DNA of 64,000 nt from Bacteroidales bacterium (GCA_024400635.1 JAKSMI010000005.1:124001-188000), one strand, 5' to 3'; positions 18,349-28,859 are shown, numbered from the stretch's first letter. The notes: generated by a model not told the origin, from the sequence alone. A program made the numbers and translations.

Positions 18349-20592
18349 ATGGAGAAAAACAAAGACAACATTGTCGTAATTCGGGCCTCGGAAAACAATC
18401 TAAAAGATGTTTCATTGCGAATTCCGAAGGGGAAGATCACGGTTTTCACAGGCGTTTCAGGTTCTGGAAAATCTTCGCTGTGCTTGGATACCATTGCCGC
18501 TGAAAGCCGTCGCGAACTCAACGAGACTTTCCCGACTTTCATTCAGCAATATCTGCCAAAATACGGACGGCCAAAAGTTGAACACATCGAGAACATGCCT
18601 GTGACAATTGTCATAGACCAAAAGAAACCGGCACCCAACAACCGTTCAACAGTGGGTACCTACACAGACATTTACGCATTGCTGCGTTTACTGTTCTCGC
18701 GCGTGGGAGAGCCTTTCATCGGTTATTCCGACACCTTTTCTTTCAACCACCCGCAAGGCAGTTGTCCGAAATGTGACGGCTTAGGGCAGGTCACCGACCT
18801 TGACATCCACAAACTCGTAGACTTCAACAAGTGCCTCAATGACGAGGATGTAATTCACTTTCCGACATTTACGACTGGTGCATGGCGCTGGAAGCGCTAT
18901 GCCTACAGTGGGCTTTTCGACCTAAATAAAAAAATCAAAGATTATAGCAAGGAAGAGTTGGACCTTTTCCTTTACTCGCCACAGATACGACTTAAAAACC
19001 CGCCTTCCAACTGGCCGAAATCGGCAAAATTCGAGGGCATGTATCCACGAATGTACCGCAGCATCATCACCACAAAGGAAGGAAAACGGCAACAAAAAGT
19101 GCTGGACCGGATGGTTTCGACCTTCGAGTGTCCTGAATGTCTCGGAACACGCGTCAATGAACGTGTACGCAGTTGCCGAATCAATGGCAAAAACATTGCC
19201 GAAGTCATCGATCTTCCCATTTCTGAGACCGTCAAGTTTATTGCGGCCATAGAAAATCCATTGGCGGTTGATCTTCGCCGCGAATTGGTAAAAAGGCTGC
19301 AAGCATTAGTCGACATCGGTCTCGGCTACCTGTCGTTAAGTCGGGGCACTGGCACTTTGTCGGGGGGGGAGGCCCAACGTATCAAGATTGCCAAATACAT
19401 CAACTCTGCATTGACGGACATGGCTTACGTGCTTGATGAACCGAGTGTTGGATTGCATCCGCAGGACATTACAAGACTTAAAAAGTCGCTACTACACCTT
19501 CGTGATCACGGCAACACCATTCTCATCGTAGAACACCACCGTGAAATCATTGCCATGGCAGACCACATTGTTGACATGGGACCTTTGGCGGGAAGCCATG
19601 GTGGAAAAATCATGTTCGAGGGTTCCTATCAAGACCTTTTAAAGTCTGATACAATTACGGGGAAAATGCTGCGCCACCAATCTCAAATCAAGACCAGCAT
19701 AAGAAAACCGACAGGTTGGCTCCCTATCCGCAACGCCACGCTTCATAACCTCAAAGACTTGTCGCTGGACATTCCGTTGGGTGTTCTCACCGTCATCGCC
19801 GGCGTTGCCGGCTCTGGCAAAAGCTCTCTGATGGAAGACTTTCAAAAACACTGCGACCGCGACACCATCTTCATCGGACAGAAAAACATAGGCATTAACT
19901 TGCGCTCTACACCAGCCACCTACCTCAACATTTCCGACACCATACGCAAGCTTTTTGCCAACGCCAACAAAGTTAGCGGACAACTGTTTTCTTTCAATTC
20001 CAAAGGTGCTTGTCCCGCCTGCGGAGGAAAGGGCATCATCGTATCGGATATGGCTTTTATGGAATCCATTGAAACGGTATGTGAAGTCTGCCACGGCACC
20101 CGTTACAATCAAGAAGTTCTTCATTATCAATATAATGGGAAAAACATTGCGGAAGTGATGGACTTATCTGTAGAAGAAGCCATTAATTTCTTTGCAGGTC
20201 AGCCGTTTCAAACGCAATTGCAAGCTTTATCCAAAGTCGGTCTGGGATACCTGCACCTCAACCAGAGTATGAGCACGCTGAGCGGCGGCGAGCTACAGCG
20301 CGTGAAATTAGCTGACCAACTGCACCGCAAAGGAGAGATTTTCATCATTGACGAGCCCACCGATGGCTTACACCTTGATGATGTCCACAAATTACTACAG
20401 CTTTTCAACGAGATGACCGAAGTTGGCAACACGCTGATCCTCATCGAGCACAGCACCGACGTAATGAAAGCTGCCGACTACCTCATTGAATTGGGTCCCG
20501 GGGGAGGCGACGATGGCGGCCAGCTACTGTACGCAGGCATTCCTGCCAACATTGTGAATGCCGAGAGGTCGATTACAAAGAAGTTTTTATAA
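18349..20592 (+). CDS. UvrA2-like ABC ATPase (short UvrA paralogue)
   Basis: The 747-residue protein has the two head-to-tail ATPase modules of UvrA: Walker A TGVSGSGKSS and AGVAGSGKSS, signatures TLSGGEAQRIKIA and TLSGGELQRVKLA, Walker B/D-loops VLDEPSVGLH and IIDEPTDGLH, plus zinc-type CPKCDG and CPACGG pairs. It is about 190 residues shorter than housekeeping UvrA (about 940); the region after the first Walker A leads straight to NNRSTVGTYTDIY, so the UvrB-binding domain appears missing. Such class II UvrA proteins are linked to DNA-damage tolerance or drug resistance, with an unclear role. The ATG at 18349 is preferred to an upstream TTG at 18343. A G8 tract (19362-19369) encodes the first LSGGE. 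Confidence 0.88.
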   Translation: MEKNKDNIVVIRASENNLKDVSLRIPKGKITVFTGVSGSGKSSLCLDTIAAESRRELNETFPTFIQQYLPKYGRPKVEHIENMPVTIVIDQKKPAPNNRSTVGTYTDIYALLRLLFSRVGEPFIGYSDTFSFNHPQGSCPKCDGLGQVTDLDIHKLVDFNKCLNDEDVIHFPTFTTGAWRWKRYAYSGLFDLNKKIKDYSKEELDLFLYSPQIRLKNPPSNWPKSAKFEGMYPRMYRSIITTKEGKRQQKVLDRMVSTFECPECLGTRVNERVRSCRINGKNIAEVIDLPISETVKFIAAIENPLAVDLRRELVKRLQALVDIGLGYLSLSRGTGTLSGGEAQRIKIAKYINSALTDMAYVLDEPSVGLHPQDITRLKKSLLHLRDHGNTILIVEHHREIIAMADHIVDMGPLAGSHGGKIMFEGSYQDLLKSDTITGKMLRHQSQIKTSIRKPTGWLPIRNATLHNLKDLSLDIPLGVLTVIAGVAGSGKSSLMEDFQKHCDRDTIFIGQKNIGINLRSTPATYLNISDTIRKLFANANKVSGQLFSFNSKGACPACGGKGIIVSDMAFMESIETVCEVCHGTRYNQEVLHYQYNGKNIAEVMDLSVEEAINFFAGQPFQTQLQALSKVGLGYLHLNQSMSTLSGGELQRVKLADQLHRKGEIFIIDEPTDGLHLDDVHKLLQLFNEMTEVGNTLILIEHSTDVMKAADYLIELGPGGGDDGGQLLYAGIPANIVNAERSITKKFL

Positions 20593-20649
20593 AGGCTAAA
20601 CTTATTCTGTCTCTATCAGCGAACAATTAGCAGTGAGCGGTTTTTTTCG

Positions 20650-20657
20650 TATCTTTG
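20650..20657 (+). promoter_or_regulatory. Promoter -7 element for cysS
   Basis: TATCTTTG, the commonest form of the Bacteroidota -7 element, followed by CAG, 16 bp before the cysS start at 20674 and 40 bp before a second in-frame ATG at 20698. Confidence 0.55.
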
Positions 20658-20673
20658 CAGACCTATTTTTAGA

Positions 20674-22113
20674 ATGACAAATAATAACAAAAACAATATG
20701 GAAAGAGTAGTTTTATTCAACACGATGGGTCGTCGTTTGCAGGATTTCAAGCCCATCAAAGAAGGTGAAGTTGGAATGTATTCATGCGGTCCTACCGTTT
20801 ACGGTCGTGCTCACATCGGCAATATGCGTGCTTATGTTTTTGCCGACACGCTGAAACGCGTGCTGCTGTATGCCGGTTATAATGTTAAACATGTGATGAA
20901 CATCACCGATGTTGGACACTTGACATCAGATGCCGATGATGGAGAAGACAAGTTGGCAAAAGCTGCCCGTGAAAATCACGAAACCGCCTGGGAAATCTCA
21001 AAACGATGGGCTGAACAATTCTCCAAAGACACTGCATCGCTGAACGTGCTTCCCGTCAGCATCGCCTGCAAGGCTACCGAACACATTGCCGACCAGATTG
21101 CCTTGGTGAAGACCCTCGAAGAAAAAGGCTACACTTACCGCACCTCGGACGGTATTTATTTCGACACCGCCAAATTCCCACAATACGCCGACTTCGCCCA
21201 CCTCGACATTGAAGGTCTGCAGGCTGGCATCCGCGTGGACATGTCGGAAAAACGCAACAAAACCGACTTCGCTTTGTGGAAATTCTCGAAACCCACTGAA
21301 AAACGCGACATGGAATGGGACTCTCCCTGGGGCGTTGGTTTCCCAGGCTGGCATATTGAATGTTCCGCCATGTCAATGAAATATTTAGGAAAGACCTTTG
21401 ACATCCACACAGGCGGCATCGACCACGTAACCATCCATCATACCAACGAAATTGCCCAATCAGAGTGTGCTACCGGTCAGCGTTTCGTCAATTATTGGCT
21501 GCACTGCGAATTTCTGACCATGAGCAATCAGGAAAAAATGAGCAAGTCATTGGGTAACGTCGTCAATTTGGACACATTACGAGAATATGGAATCAAACCT
21601 TTGGCTTTCAGATATTTATGTCTCAACGCCCATTATCGTAAACAACTGCTTTACAGCAAAGAAATTCTAATGGGAGCCAACAACGCTTACAACAAATGGT
21701 GCAACTTTATGGAAAATCTGAAAAAAGAAAATCCAAAACAGTTGCCATTGAATGAATTAAGCACTGAAGCGGTAAAATATTTGGAAGAATTCAAACAAGG
21801 TGTTTTCAATAATCTGAATACACCTCAAGCCTTGGCTACAATGTGGAATCTCATCCATGACAAAAACATCAACAATGATGAAAAATATACGTTACTGATG
21901 GATTTCGACAAGGTTTTCGGTTTGACAGAAGTAAATGCAGAACCCGAAGTTCAGATGGAAATTCCTGCCGAAGTTCTTGATTTGCTTGATCAGCGAAACC
22001 GTTTTCGTGCAGAAAAGAACTGGGCACAAGCCGATGCTGCCCGCGATGCCATCAAAAACCTGGGATACGTCATCATCGACACCAAAGAAGGAGCTAAAGT
22101 TCAGAAAATTTAA
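20674..22113 (+). CDS. cysS: Cysteinyl-tRNA synthetase
   Basis: Class I synthetase charging tRNA-Cys. In 479 residues it carries the zinc-site start MYSCGPTVYG, the HIGH-equivalent HIGNMR, WHIECSAM, GGIDHVTIHHTNE and the KMSKS loop EKMSKSLGN. The C-terminal anticodon-binding part ends in AQADAARDAIKNLGY. The frame has starts at 20674 and 20698 (MERVVLFNT); the second matches the usual family N-terminus more closely, but either is possible. The SOS pair umuDC follows after 54 bp without a visible terminator. Confidence 0.96.
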   Translation: MTNNNKNNMERVVLFNTMGRRLQDFKPIKEGEVGMYSCGPTVYGRAHIGNMRAYVFADTLKRVLLYAGYNVKHVMNITDVGHLTSDADDGEDKLAKAARENHETAWEISKRWAEQFSKDTASLNVLPVSIACKATEHIADQIALVKTLEEKGYTYRTSDGIYFDTAKFPQYADFAHLDIEGLQAGIRVDMSEKRNKTDFALWKFSKPTEKRDMEWDSPWGVGFPGWHIECSAMSMKYLGKTFDIHTGGIDHVTIHHTNEIAQSECATGQRFVNYWLHCEFLTMSNQEKMSKSLGNVVNLDTLREYGIKPLAFRYLCLNAHYRKQLLYSKEILMGANNAYNKWCNFMENLKKENPKQLPLNELSTEAVKYLEEFKQGVFNNLNTPQALATMWNLIHDKNINNDEKYTLLMDFDKVFGLTEVNAEPEVQMEIPAEVLDLLDQRNRFRAEKNWAQADAARDAIKNLGYVIIDTKEGAKVQKI

Positions 22114-22167
22114 GTTTCTCTTTGTCAATCCATTAGAAACATGCTCAACATCTCAAAATGATAATTT

Positions 22168-22605
22168 ATGGATGCTGAAAAAATAGAGATTGTTCCGGTA
22201 AATAACGCCACGGAATTATCGTTGCCTTTCATGGAAAATACCATTTCTGCCGGATTTCCAAGTCCTGCGGAAGATTATTTAGAAAATGGCATCGACTTGA
22301 ACAAGGAATTAATCCGACATCCCTCCACAACATTTTTCGGCAGAGTTAAAGGTGATTCGATGTGTGGAGCTGGCATTTATGAAGACGACATCTTAGTGAT
22401 AGACAAGTCGTTGGATGCTCGCAATGACGACATTGCCGTTTGTTTTATCGATGGAGAATTCACACTTAAGAGAATCCGAAAAGAGAAAGATGCCGTGCTT
22501 CTAATTCCCGCCAACGAAAAATACAAGCCTATCACGGTGACTGCCGACAACGATTTTATCATTTGGGGAATTGTAACGAGCATCGTCCGTAAAATCAGAC
22601 GCTAA
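22168..22605 (+). CDS. umuD: UmuD-like SOS mutagenesis peptidase (S24)
   Basis: The 145-residue protein is a LexA/UmuD-type self-cleaving serine peptidase; the processed form partners UmuC as polymerase V. Catalytic Ser64 is in KGDSMCG and Lys101 in FTLKRIR. The cleavage site is Ala28-Gly29 in [11 protein letters not shown], which fits UmuD closely. There is no DNA-binding HTH, excluding LexA itself. The stop is 2 bp from umuC. No obvious SOS-box-like palindrome is visible in the 54-bp gap after cysS, so its regulation is not evident. Confidence 0.93.
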   Translation: MDAEKIEIVPVNNATELSLPFMENTISAGFPSPAEDYLENGIDLNKELIRHPSTTFFGRVKGDSMCGAGIYEDDILVIDKSLDARNDDIAVCFIDGEFTLKRIRKEKDAVLLIPANEKYKPITVTADNDFIIWGIVTSIVRKIRR

Positions 22606-22607
22606 GT

Positions 22608-23876
22608 ATGTTTGCCCTTGCCGATGCCAACAATTTCTTCGTTTCGTGCGAGCGTGTTTTCCGCCCCGAATTGCGAGGCGTTCCCGTTGTTGTTCTTTCC
22701 AACAACGACGGGTGTGTCATCGCCCGCAGTAACGAAGCAAAAGCATTGGGTATCAAAATGGGCATACCTCTTTACCAAATCAAAAATCTGGTAGAAGAAC
22801 ACAAAGTCCAGGTTTTCTCATCCAACTACATTTTATACAGCGACATGTCGCAGCGGATGGTCAACCTGTTGTCGCAGCATGTTCCCGAACTGGAGCAGTA
22901 TTCCGTTGACGAGTGTTTCATTGATTTTCGTTCGTTTGCCCGCTTCGATCTATTGCGTTATGGTGAGCAAATTGTGAAGACTATATACAAAGGTTTGAAT
23001 TTGCCTATAAGTTTAGGCATTGCCCCGACAAAAACCTTGGCAAAAGTCGCATCAAAAATGGCGAAAAAGAAAGGCGACCACGGCGGCGTGGTAATGCTTG
23101 AGAATGAAGAGGAAGTGGAAATTGCCTTGAGACAGTGTCCCATTGAAGATGTGTGGGGTATCGGCCGGCGTCACAGCAAACGACTGTTAGAAATGAATGT
23201 TGCCACAGCTTGGGATTTCGTGCAACTTTCACAGGCCTGGGTGCGTAAAAACATGACCATCGTTGGCGAAAGAACCTGGCTTGAACTAACAGGTCAGCCC
23301 AGTATCGACTTTGAAAACTATCCCGCCGACAAAAAGCAAATCTGCTCTTCGAGGAGTTTCACACCGATGATTGAAAACCAAGGACTACTTTCTGAAGCCG
23401 TTTCAGGCTTTGCAGCACAAGTGGCACAAAAACTGCGTTCTGAAGGCAATGCCGCCAACAGTCTGATGGTTTTCATCTCCTCAAACCGCCACCGCACCGA
23501 TTTACAGCAATATTACAACAATAGGATTTATACTTTTCCCGTAGCCACTGCTGATACGTCATTAATTGTCGACGCAGCACGCAAAGCACTGGCAGACATC
23601 TATATGGAAGACATCGCCTACAAGAAAGCTGGCGTCGTGCTTTTCAACATTGTTGACCAGGATTCCATTCAAGGAAATCTGTTCCACAGCGGTGATTCTG
23701 AAACACAAAAAAAGCTAATGGCAGTAATGGATTCTCTGAACAATCATTTCGGTCATGGCACAGTTAGGACTGGAGCGGAAGGCTTCAGGACGAAATCTTT
23801 ATACAACCGTTCTCATCTATCGCCGAACTACTCGACACGGATGGAAGATGCGATTGAGGTGAGAACTGAAAGGTAA
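22608..23876 (+). CDS. umuC: UmuC-like Y-family DNA polymerase V subunit
   Basis: Error-prone translesion polymerase. The 422-residue protein starts with the Y-family motif [17 protein letters not shown] (catalytic Asp), has the second catalytic motif SVDECFIDF near residue 105, the thumb HhH region [12 protein letters not shown] near 180, the little-finger domain and a C-terminal DUF4113 tail ([13 protein letters not shown]). It is directly linked to umuD, giving a complete UmuDC unit. Length matches E. coli UmuC (422). Nothing is broken. Confidence 0.95.
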   Translation: MFALADANNFFVSCERVFRPELRGVPVVVLSNNDGCVIARSNEAKALGIKMGIPLYQIKNLVEEHKVQVFSSNYILYSDMSQRMVNLLSQHVPELEQYSVDECFIDFRSFARFDLLRYGEQIVKTIYKGLNLPISLGIAPTKTLAKVASKMAKKKGDHGGVVMLENEEEVEIALRQCPIEDVWGIGRRHSKRLLEMNVATAWDFVQLSQAWVRKNMTIVGERTWLELTGQPSIDFENYPADKKQICSSRSFTPMIENQGLLSEAVSGFAAQVAQKLRSEGNAANSLMVFISSNRHRTDLQQYYNNRIYTFPVATADTSLIVDAARKALADIYMEDIAYKKAGVVLFNIVDQDSIQGNLFHSGDSETQKKLMAVMDSLNNHFGHGTVRTGAEGFRTKSLYNRSHLSPNYSTRMEDAIEVRTER

Positions 23877-23975
23877 AAAATTCAGCGACTTAAACCCCAT
23901 TAGTGGTTCTGGTGGTAACATTGCCCATCAATTGATACAGACATGACATTCCTATCGGAATTCTGTTTTTTTTCG

Positions 23976-23983
23976 TATTTTTG
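23976..23983 (+). promoter_or_regulatory. Promoter -7 element for the gtrA-ygiQ pair
   Basis: TATTTTTG followed by CAC, preceded by a T-rich stretch, 29 bp before the start at 24013. Confidence 0.5.
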
Positions 23984-24012
23984 CACTTTTAAAAATGTGA
24001 CATAGGGATTTC

Positions 24013-24441
24013 ATGACAGAATTTTGGAATAAAGCATATCAAAAGTATCGCAATTTCATATTGTACGGGGCGATTGGCATCATCACCACGGCTATCGACG
24101 TGGCGGTTTTCAACGTCTTTGCCAATTGGTACTTCGACCTGCATTGGATGCTTTCCAACACCATCAGTTACTTGGTGGCAATGGTCTTCAGTTTCTACTT
24201 GAACCGAAAATACAATTTCAAGGTCAAAGATCACATGTGGTCACGATTCTTCTCGTTTTCGCTCATCAACGTGATAGGTTTTACTTTTAGCCAAATATTT
24301 GTATATATGTTCATTCCGTTAATTGGGCTGAATGAATTCTGGGGTAAGTTGTTTGCAACCATATTAGCCGCCATCGGTCAGTTTGTCTTCATCAAGAAAA
24401 TAACTTTCAAAATCAAAATAAAGAAAGAAGTCAATGAATAA
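24013..24441 (+). CDS. GtrA-like membrane protein
   Basis: A 142-residue protein with four predicted membrane helices (about residues 15-37, 47-66, 80-100, 110-130), matching the GtrA family (PF04138): early YGAIGIITTAIDVAVF and the SYLVAMVFSFYLNRKYNFK motif. GtrA proteins are thought to flip or handle lipid-linked sugars for cell-surface polysaccharide modification. No glycosyltransferase is adjacent, so the substrate cannot be inferred. Its last 8 bases overlap the ygiQ start, suggesting translational coupling with an apparently unrelated enzyme. Confidence 0.85.
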   Translation: MTEFWNKAYQKYRNFILYGAIGIITTAIDVAVFNVFANWYFDLHWMLSNTISYLVAMVFSFYLNRKYNFKVKDHMWSRFFSFSLINVIGFTFSQIFVYMFIPLIGLNEFWGKLFATILAAIGQFVFIKKITFKIKIKKEVNE

Positions 24442-26161
24442 GCATTTTCTACCGATAACGAAAAAAGAGCTGGACTATCTGGGTTGGGATTATGTAGATG
24501 TGATTCTTATCAGTGGTGATGCATACGTTGACCATCCGTCGTTTGCGACTGCGGTCATTGGCAGGACATTAGAAAGTTGCGGTTACCGAGTGGCCATTTT
24601 ACCACAGCCGAACTGGCAAGACGACCTTCGTGATTTTCGCAAGTTAGGAAAACCACGGCTGTTTTTTGGCATCTGTGCTGGCAACATGGACTCAATGGTG
24701 AACCACTACACCGCTTTCAAGCGACTCCGCAGCGACGACGCCTACACACCTGGCGGTCAAGCTGGATTCCGTCCTGATTATGCCACTATCGTCTATTCGA
24801 AAATCGTACGACAACTGTTTCCAGACGTCCCCATTGTCATCGGCGGCGTGGAAGCATCCATGCGACGCCTCGCCCACTACGACTACTGGAGTGACAGTTT
24901 CAAGCCATCGATTCTGTGTGATTCTGAAGCCGACATTCTCGTTTACGGCATGGGAGAACGGCCCATCATCGCCATTGCCGAAGCTATCAAAAATGGTAAT
25001 TGGAGGTCCCAATTGTCTCATATCCATCAAATCGGCTACATCGATAATTCTCTTGATAAAGATCAAAAGGATATTCTTCTTTTACATTCATTCGAAGAAG
25101 AAAAAAAAGACAAGAAAAAATACGCAGAAGATTTTGTAAAATTCGAGACTGAGACCAACAAAATGTCGCAATGCACTATGGTTCAGACTTATAAAGATAA
25201 GACCATCGTTATCAACCCACCATTTCCAGTAGCGACAGAAGAAGAAATGGACCGTTTTTCATTTTTTGACAGAATGATGAATGCCCCGCACCCGAAATAT
25301 TTGAAGCGGGGGCTTGTTCCGGCCTTCGAGATGATCAAAAACTCTGTGAACATCCATCGAGGTTGCTTTGGAGGATGCAGTTTCTGCGCCATCGCCGCAC
25401 ACCAGGGCAAGTTCGTTGCCTCGCGCTCTGTAAAATCAATATTGGCTGAAGTGGAAGACCTGTGTCACCGCGACTATTTCAAAGGTCACATCAGCGACTT
25501 GGGCGGTCCGTCGGCAAACATGTATGGACTTCACGGCAAAGACACCGACAAGTGCCAGCGTTGCCGTCGGCCATCGTGCATTTTCCCGAAAGTCTGCCCA
25601 AATCTGAATATCGACCACAAACCACTCATCGAATTATACAGAAAAGCGTCTAACATTCAAGGAATTAAACAAATCACCATTGGCAGTGGCATTCGTTACG
25701 ACATGCTGATTGGCGATGCCGAAACCGAGAAGAAAAACAATCTCAACGAATACATTCGCGAAGTGGTTCAACATCACGTTTCCGGGCGATTGAAAGTGGC
25801 GCCCGAGCATACCGTTTCATCGGTTTTACAGAAAATGCGAAAGCCTGATTTCAATCATTTTGAGATTTTCTTAAACAAATTCAACAAAGAAAACAAACTG
25901 TCTGGCAAAAATCAGCAACTCATCCCCTACTTCATCTCATCGCATCCCGGATGTCAAAAAACTGATATGCAAGCATTGGCGAAAACCACGCAAAAATATC
26001 ATCTGATGACGGAACAGGTGCAGGATTTTACACCTACACCAATGACCTACGCCACCGCGATGTATTATTTAGGTTTTGACCCTTATACTGGAGAAAAAGT
26101 TTTTGTGGCAAAAGACATCCGCGAGAAACGGGAGCAAAATGGTTGGTTCAGAAAGAATTAA
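24434..26161 (+). CDS. ygiQ: YgiQ-family radical SAM protein
   Basis: The 575-residue protein belongs to the YgiQ/UPF0313 family, radical SAM enzymes of unknown reaction. An N-terminal B12-binding-like domain (about 1-190, ILISGDAYVDHPSFATAVIGR) precedes the radical SAM core with CFGGCSFC (CxxxCxxC for the 4Fe-4S cluster) near residue 314 and a Cys cluster KCQRCRRPSC near 375. It is shorter than E. coli YgiQ (about 739). It overlaps the upstream GtrA gene by 8 bp and the convergent symporter gene by 14 bp at the stop codons. Confidence 0.92.
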   Translation: MNKHFLPITKKELDYLGWDYVDVILISGDAYVDHPSFATAVIGRTLESCGYRVAILPQPNWQDDLRDFRKLGKPRLFFGICAGNMDSMVNHYTAFKRLRSDDAYTPGGQAGFRPDYATIVYSKIVRQLFPDVPIVIGGVEASMRRLAHYDYWSDSFKPSILCDSEADILVYGMGERPIIAIAEAIKNGNWRSQLSHIHQIGYIDNSLDKDQKDILLLHSFEEEKKDKKKYAEDFVKFETETNKMSQCTMVQTYKDKTIVINPPFPVATEEEMDRFSFFDRMMNAPHPKYLKRGLVPAFEMIKNSVNIHRGCFGGCSFCAIAAHQGKFVASRSVKSILAEVEDLCHRDYFKGHISDLGGPSANMYGLHGKDTDKCQRCRRPSCIFPKVCPNLNIDHKPLIELYRKASNIQGIKQITIGSGIRYDMLIGDAETEKKNNLNEYIREVVQHHVSGRLKVAPEHTVSSVLQKMRKPDFNHFEIFLNKFNKENKLSGKNQQLIPYFISSHPGCQKTDMQALAKTTQKYHLMTEQVQDFTPTPMTYATAMYYLGFDPYTGEKVFVAKDIREKREQNGWFRKN

Positions 26162-27350
26162 CATCATCGGATGTCACCTTATCCACAATCATCATCAAGG
26201 CGCCGTCGCCCGTTACATTCACAGCGGTGCCCAGAGAGTCGAGGGCAATACTCAACGTAATCATAATGGCAATCATGGGATCAGAGAAGCCCAGCATAGA
26301 CTGTATCATTCCAGCAGCCGCCATAATCACGCCGCCAGGGATTCCAGGAGCCGCCAACACGGTGATGGAAAAAATCATTATAAATGTAAAATATAAGGGG
26401 AAATTATACGGGACACCATACATCAACATCGTGGCAACGGCCAAAGCCACCGTTCGAATTGACGCTCCCGACAGATGGATGTTCGCACACATGGGGATGA
26501 CAAAATCCACCACGTTGCGTCTCACGCCCATTTTATTCGCACAGCGGAGCGTAACGGGCAGCGTTGCCGCAGATGACGACGATGCCAAGGCAGTGAACAA
26601 TGCCGGGGACATCGTGCGTAGCGCCTTGAAAGGATTCCGTTTCGCAATAATTCCCGCCACCACGTACTGTATCAATAGCCACACGATGAAAAGGCCTATC
26701 ATGACTAAAATCACTTTCGAATACACCTCTATCACCATATCCATTTCACCGGAAACAGTCATCTTTAAAAACATTCCAAAAATGTAAATCGGCAACAATG
26801 GCAGAATGATACTATTGATAATCATCATCACCACATCTTTCAATTCAATCACACCCGACTTAATACTATGATGATTATACTTAATGATGGCAAAACCCAA
26901 GATAAACGATAAAAGTAAGGCCGACATCGTATCCATTAGCGGGGGAAAAGCAATAGTGAAATACGGGTCCAATGTGCTGGTTGAAGATGCGCCACCCACA
27001 AAATCAACAGTGGAATCTAATTGTTCATCCAACATGACTGGAAAAATCAAATCGGAAACACCATAGGTGAATAAACCGGCAATAACTGTCGAAACATACG
27101 ACAAAACCAACGTCCATATAAGCATTTTGCCCACACCCTTGTCCGTTTCCACAATAGCACTCGTAATCAATGCCAAAATCAACAACGGCACGGTAAACGA
27201 CAAAAGCGATGAGAACAAGCCGTCAAAGGTGATAAAGATTCTTACAAACCAAAGAGGCATAAACTGGCCTAAGGCAATTCCCAACACAACCGCCAATGCA
27301 ACCGTCGCCAGTAAGTTTTTCTTGAAAAATTGGAAAACACGTTTGAACAT
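26148..27350 (-). CDS. DAACS-family dicarboxylate/amino acid:cation symporter
   Basis: The 400-residue membrane protein shows the DAACS (glutamate/serine/dicarboxylate) features: the serine-rich re-entrant loop SSSSAATLPVTLRCANKMGV, the hydrophobic second loop region, and the substrate/cation helix DSLGTAVNVTGDGALMMIVDK with the NVTGD motif. About eight membrane helices plus two hairpins are expected. Substrate (Glu/Asp, Ser/Thr or C4-dicarboxylate) cannot be set from sequence; the GAP/DxxRT substrate motif differs, having LGTAVNV without the usual Arg. It has its own promoter (27374-27381) and converges with ygiQ. Confidence 0.9.
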   Translation of the reverse strand: MFKRVFQFFKKNLLATVALAVVLGIALGQFMPLWFVRIFITFDGLFSSLLSFTVPLLILALITSAIVETDKGVGKMLIWTLVLSYVSTVIAGLFTYGVSDLIFPVMLDEQLDSTVDFVGGASSTSTLDPYFTIAFPPLMDTMSALLLSFILGFAIIKYNHHSIKSGVIELKDVVMMIINSIILPLLPIYIFGMFLKMTVSGEMDMVIEVYSKVILVMIGLFIVWLLIQYVVAGIIAKRNPFKALRTMSPALFTALASSSSAATLPVTLRCANKMGVRRNVVDFVIPMCANIHLSGASIRTVALAVATMLMYGVPYNFPLYFTFIMIFSITVLAAPGIPGGVIMAAAGMIQSMLGFSDPMIAIMITLSIALDSLGTAVNVTGDGALMMIVDKVTSDDVNSF

Positions 27351-27373
27351 ACTTAATCGAATTTGATTTTTTG

Positions 27374-27381
27374 CAAAAGTA
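27374..27381 (-). promoter_or_regulatory. Promoter -7 element for the DAACS symporter
   Basis: TACTTTTG on the minus strand, 23 bp before the start at 27350. Confidence 0.5.
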
Positions 27382-27511
27382 CAACAATTATCGAATCAAA
27401 TGCTCAAACATAATGTCGTTTTAATCTTTCTCTTTCTAAAAATTTTTCTTTTGCAAAGTATAAAAGGGTGAAAATAATGTATGAATTATGAAAACATTGT
27501 CTCTTTGAAGC

Positions 27512-27545
27512 AAAAAAAGAAGAGATGCAAAACTGCATCTCTTCT
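27512..27545 (-). terminator. Rho-independent terminator of rocD
   Basis: On the minus strand AGAAGAGATGCA (27545-27534) pairs over 12 bp with 27529-27518 around a GTTT loop, then seven T's (27518-27512). It starts 26 bp past the rocD stop. Confidence 0.9.
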
Positions 27546-27570
27546 GAATATATAAAGAATATCTTATCGT

Positions 27571-28800
27571 CTATTCAAAAGAAAGAATTGCTTTCTTGAT
27601 GATTTCGATGGCTTCGCGAAGTTCTTCTTCGGAGATAACCAATGGAGGAGCGAAGCGGATGATGTGTTGGTGGGTTGGCTTGGCCAAAACGCCCATTTCT
27701 TTCATCTTCACGCAAACATCCCAAGCTTCTTTGCCATTGGTTGGGCGAATGATGATGGCGTTCAACAAACCTTTACCACGAACCTTTTCAATCATCGGGC
27801 TGTTCACCTTGCTCATTTCATCACGGAAGATTTTTCCGAGATATTCGGCGCGTTCAGCCAGTTTTTCTTCTTTCACCACTTCCAGAGCTGCGATACCTAC
27901 GCGGCAAGCAACGGGGTTACCACCGAAGGTAGAGCCGTGTTCACCGGGTTTGATGTTGAGCATAATGTCATCATCGGCCAAAACTGCAGAAACAGGCATT
28001 GTACCACCAGAAAGGGCCTTGCCAAGGATGAGGATGTCAGGGCGAACGCCTTCGTGGTCGCAAGCCAACATCTTACCAGTACGAGCAATACCAGTCTGAA
28101 CTTCGTCAGCGATGAACAACACGTTATGTTTTTTGCAGAGGTCATAGCATTTTTTCAAATAGCCATCATCAGGAACATAAACGCCAGCTTCACCTTGGAT
28201 AGGTTCAACGAGGAAACCGCAAACCATTGGATCTTCCAATGCTTTTTCTAATGCTGGAACATCATTGTAAGGAATTTTGATAAAGCCAGGGGTGAAAGGA
28301 CCGAATCCTTTGTATGCGTCTGGATCGATAGACAAAGAAACGATGGTAATGGTACGTCCGTGGAAATTGCCTTCACAAACGATGATCTTGGCCTGGTTTT
28401 CGGGAAGACCTTTTTTGTCATAACCCCAACGACGGCAAAGTTTCAAAGCTGTTTCATCAGCTTCAGCGCCTGAGTTCATAGGCAACACCTTATCATAGCC
28501 GAAAGTTTCAGTCACATATTTTTCGTATGGTCCAAGGCAGTCGTTGTAGAAAGCGCGAGATGTCAAGGTTACCTTTTGAGCTTGGTCAATCATTGCTCCC
28601 ACGATTTTCGGGTGGCAGTGACCCTGGTTTACAGCAGAATAAGCTGACAAGAAATCGAAATATTTTTTACCTTCAACGTCCCAAACGAAAGGACCTTTAC
28701 CGCGGGCGATGACCACGCCTAGCGGATGATAGTTATGGGCACCATATCTGGCTTCCATATCCATAGCCTGCTGGCTACTTGTAATTTTTGCTACTTCCAT
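27571..28800 (-). CDS. rocD: Ornithine aminotransferase
   Basis: PLP enzyme converting ornithine and 2-oxoglutarate to glutamate-5-semialdehyde and glutamate in arginine/proline catabolism. The 409-residue protein has the class III aminotransferase pattern: [13 protein letters not shown] for phosphate binding, [15 protein letters not shown] with the PLP-contacting Asp, and the Schiff-base lysine in ILGKALSGG. The N-terminal [13 protein letters not shown] is typical of ornithine aminotransferase rather than acetylornithine aminotransferase. It is monocistronic with promoter 28860-28867 and terminator 27512-27545. Confidence 0.95.
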   Translation of the reverse strand: MEVAKITSSQQAMDMEARYGAHNYHPLGVVIARGKGPFVWDVEGKKYFDFLSAYSAVNQGHCHPKIVGAMIDQAQKVTLTSRAFYNDCLGPYEKYVTETFGYDKVLPMNSGAEADETALKLCRRWGYDKKGLPENQAKIIVCEGNFHGRTITIVSLSIDPDAYKGFGPFTPGFIKIPYNDVPALEKALEDPMVCGFLVEPIQGEAGVYVPDDGYLKKCYDLCKKHNVLFIADEVQTGIARTGKMLACDHEGVRPDILILGKALSGGTMPVSAVLADDDIMLNIKPGEHGSTFGGNPVACRVGIAALEVVKEEKLAERAEYLGKIFRDEMSKVNSPMIEKVRGKGLLNAIIIRPTNGKEAWDVCVKMKEMGVLAKPTHQHIIRFAPPLVISEEELREAIEIIKKAILSFE

Positions 28801-28859
28801 TGTAAAGTAATTTAAATTTAATTATTGAGTTTATAATTTTAATTACAAAAATCGGACTG

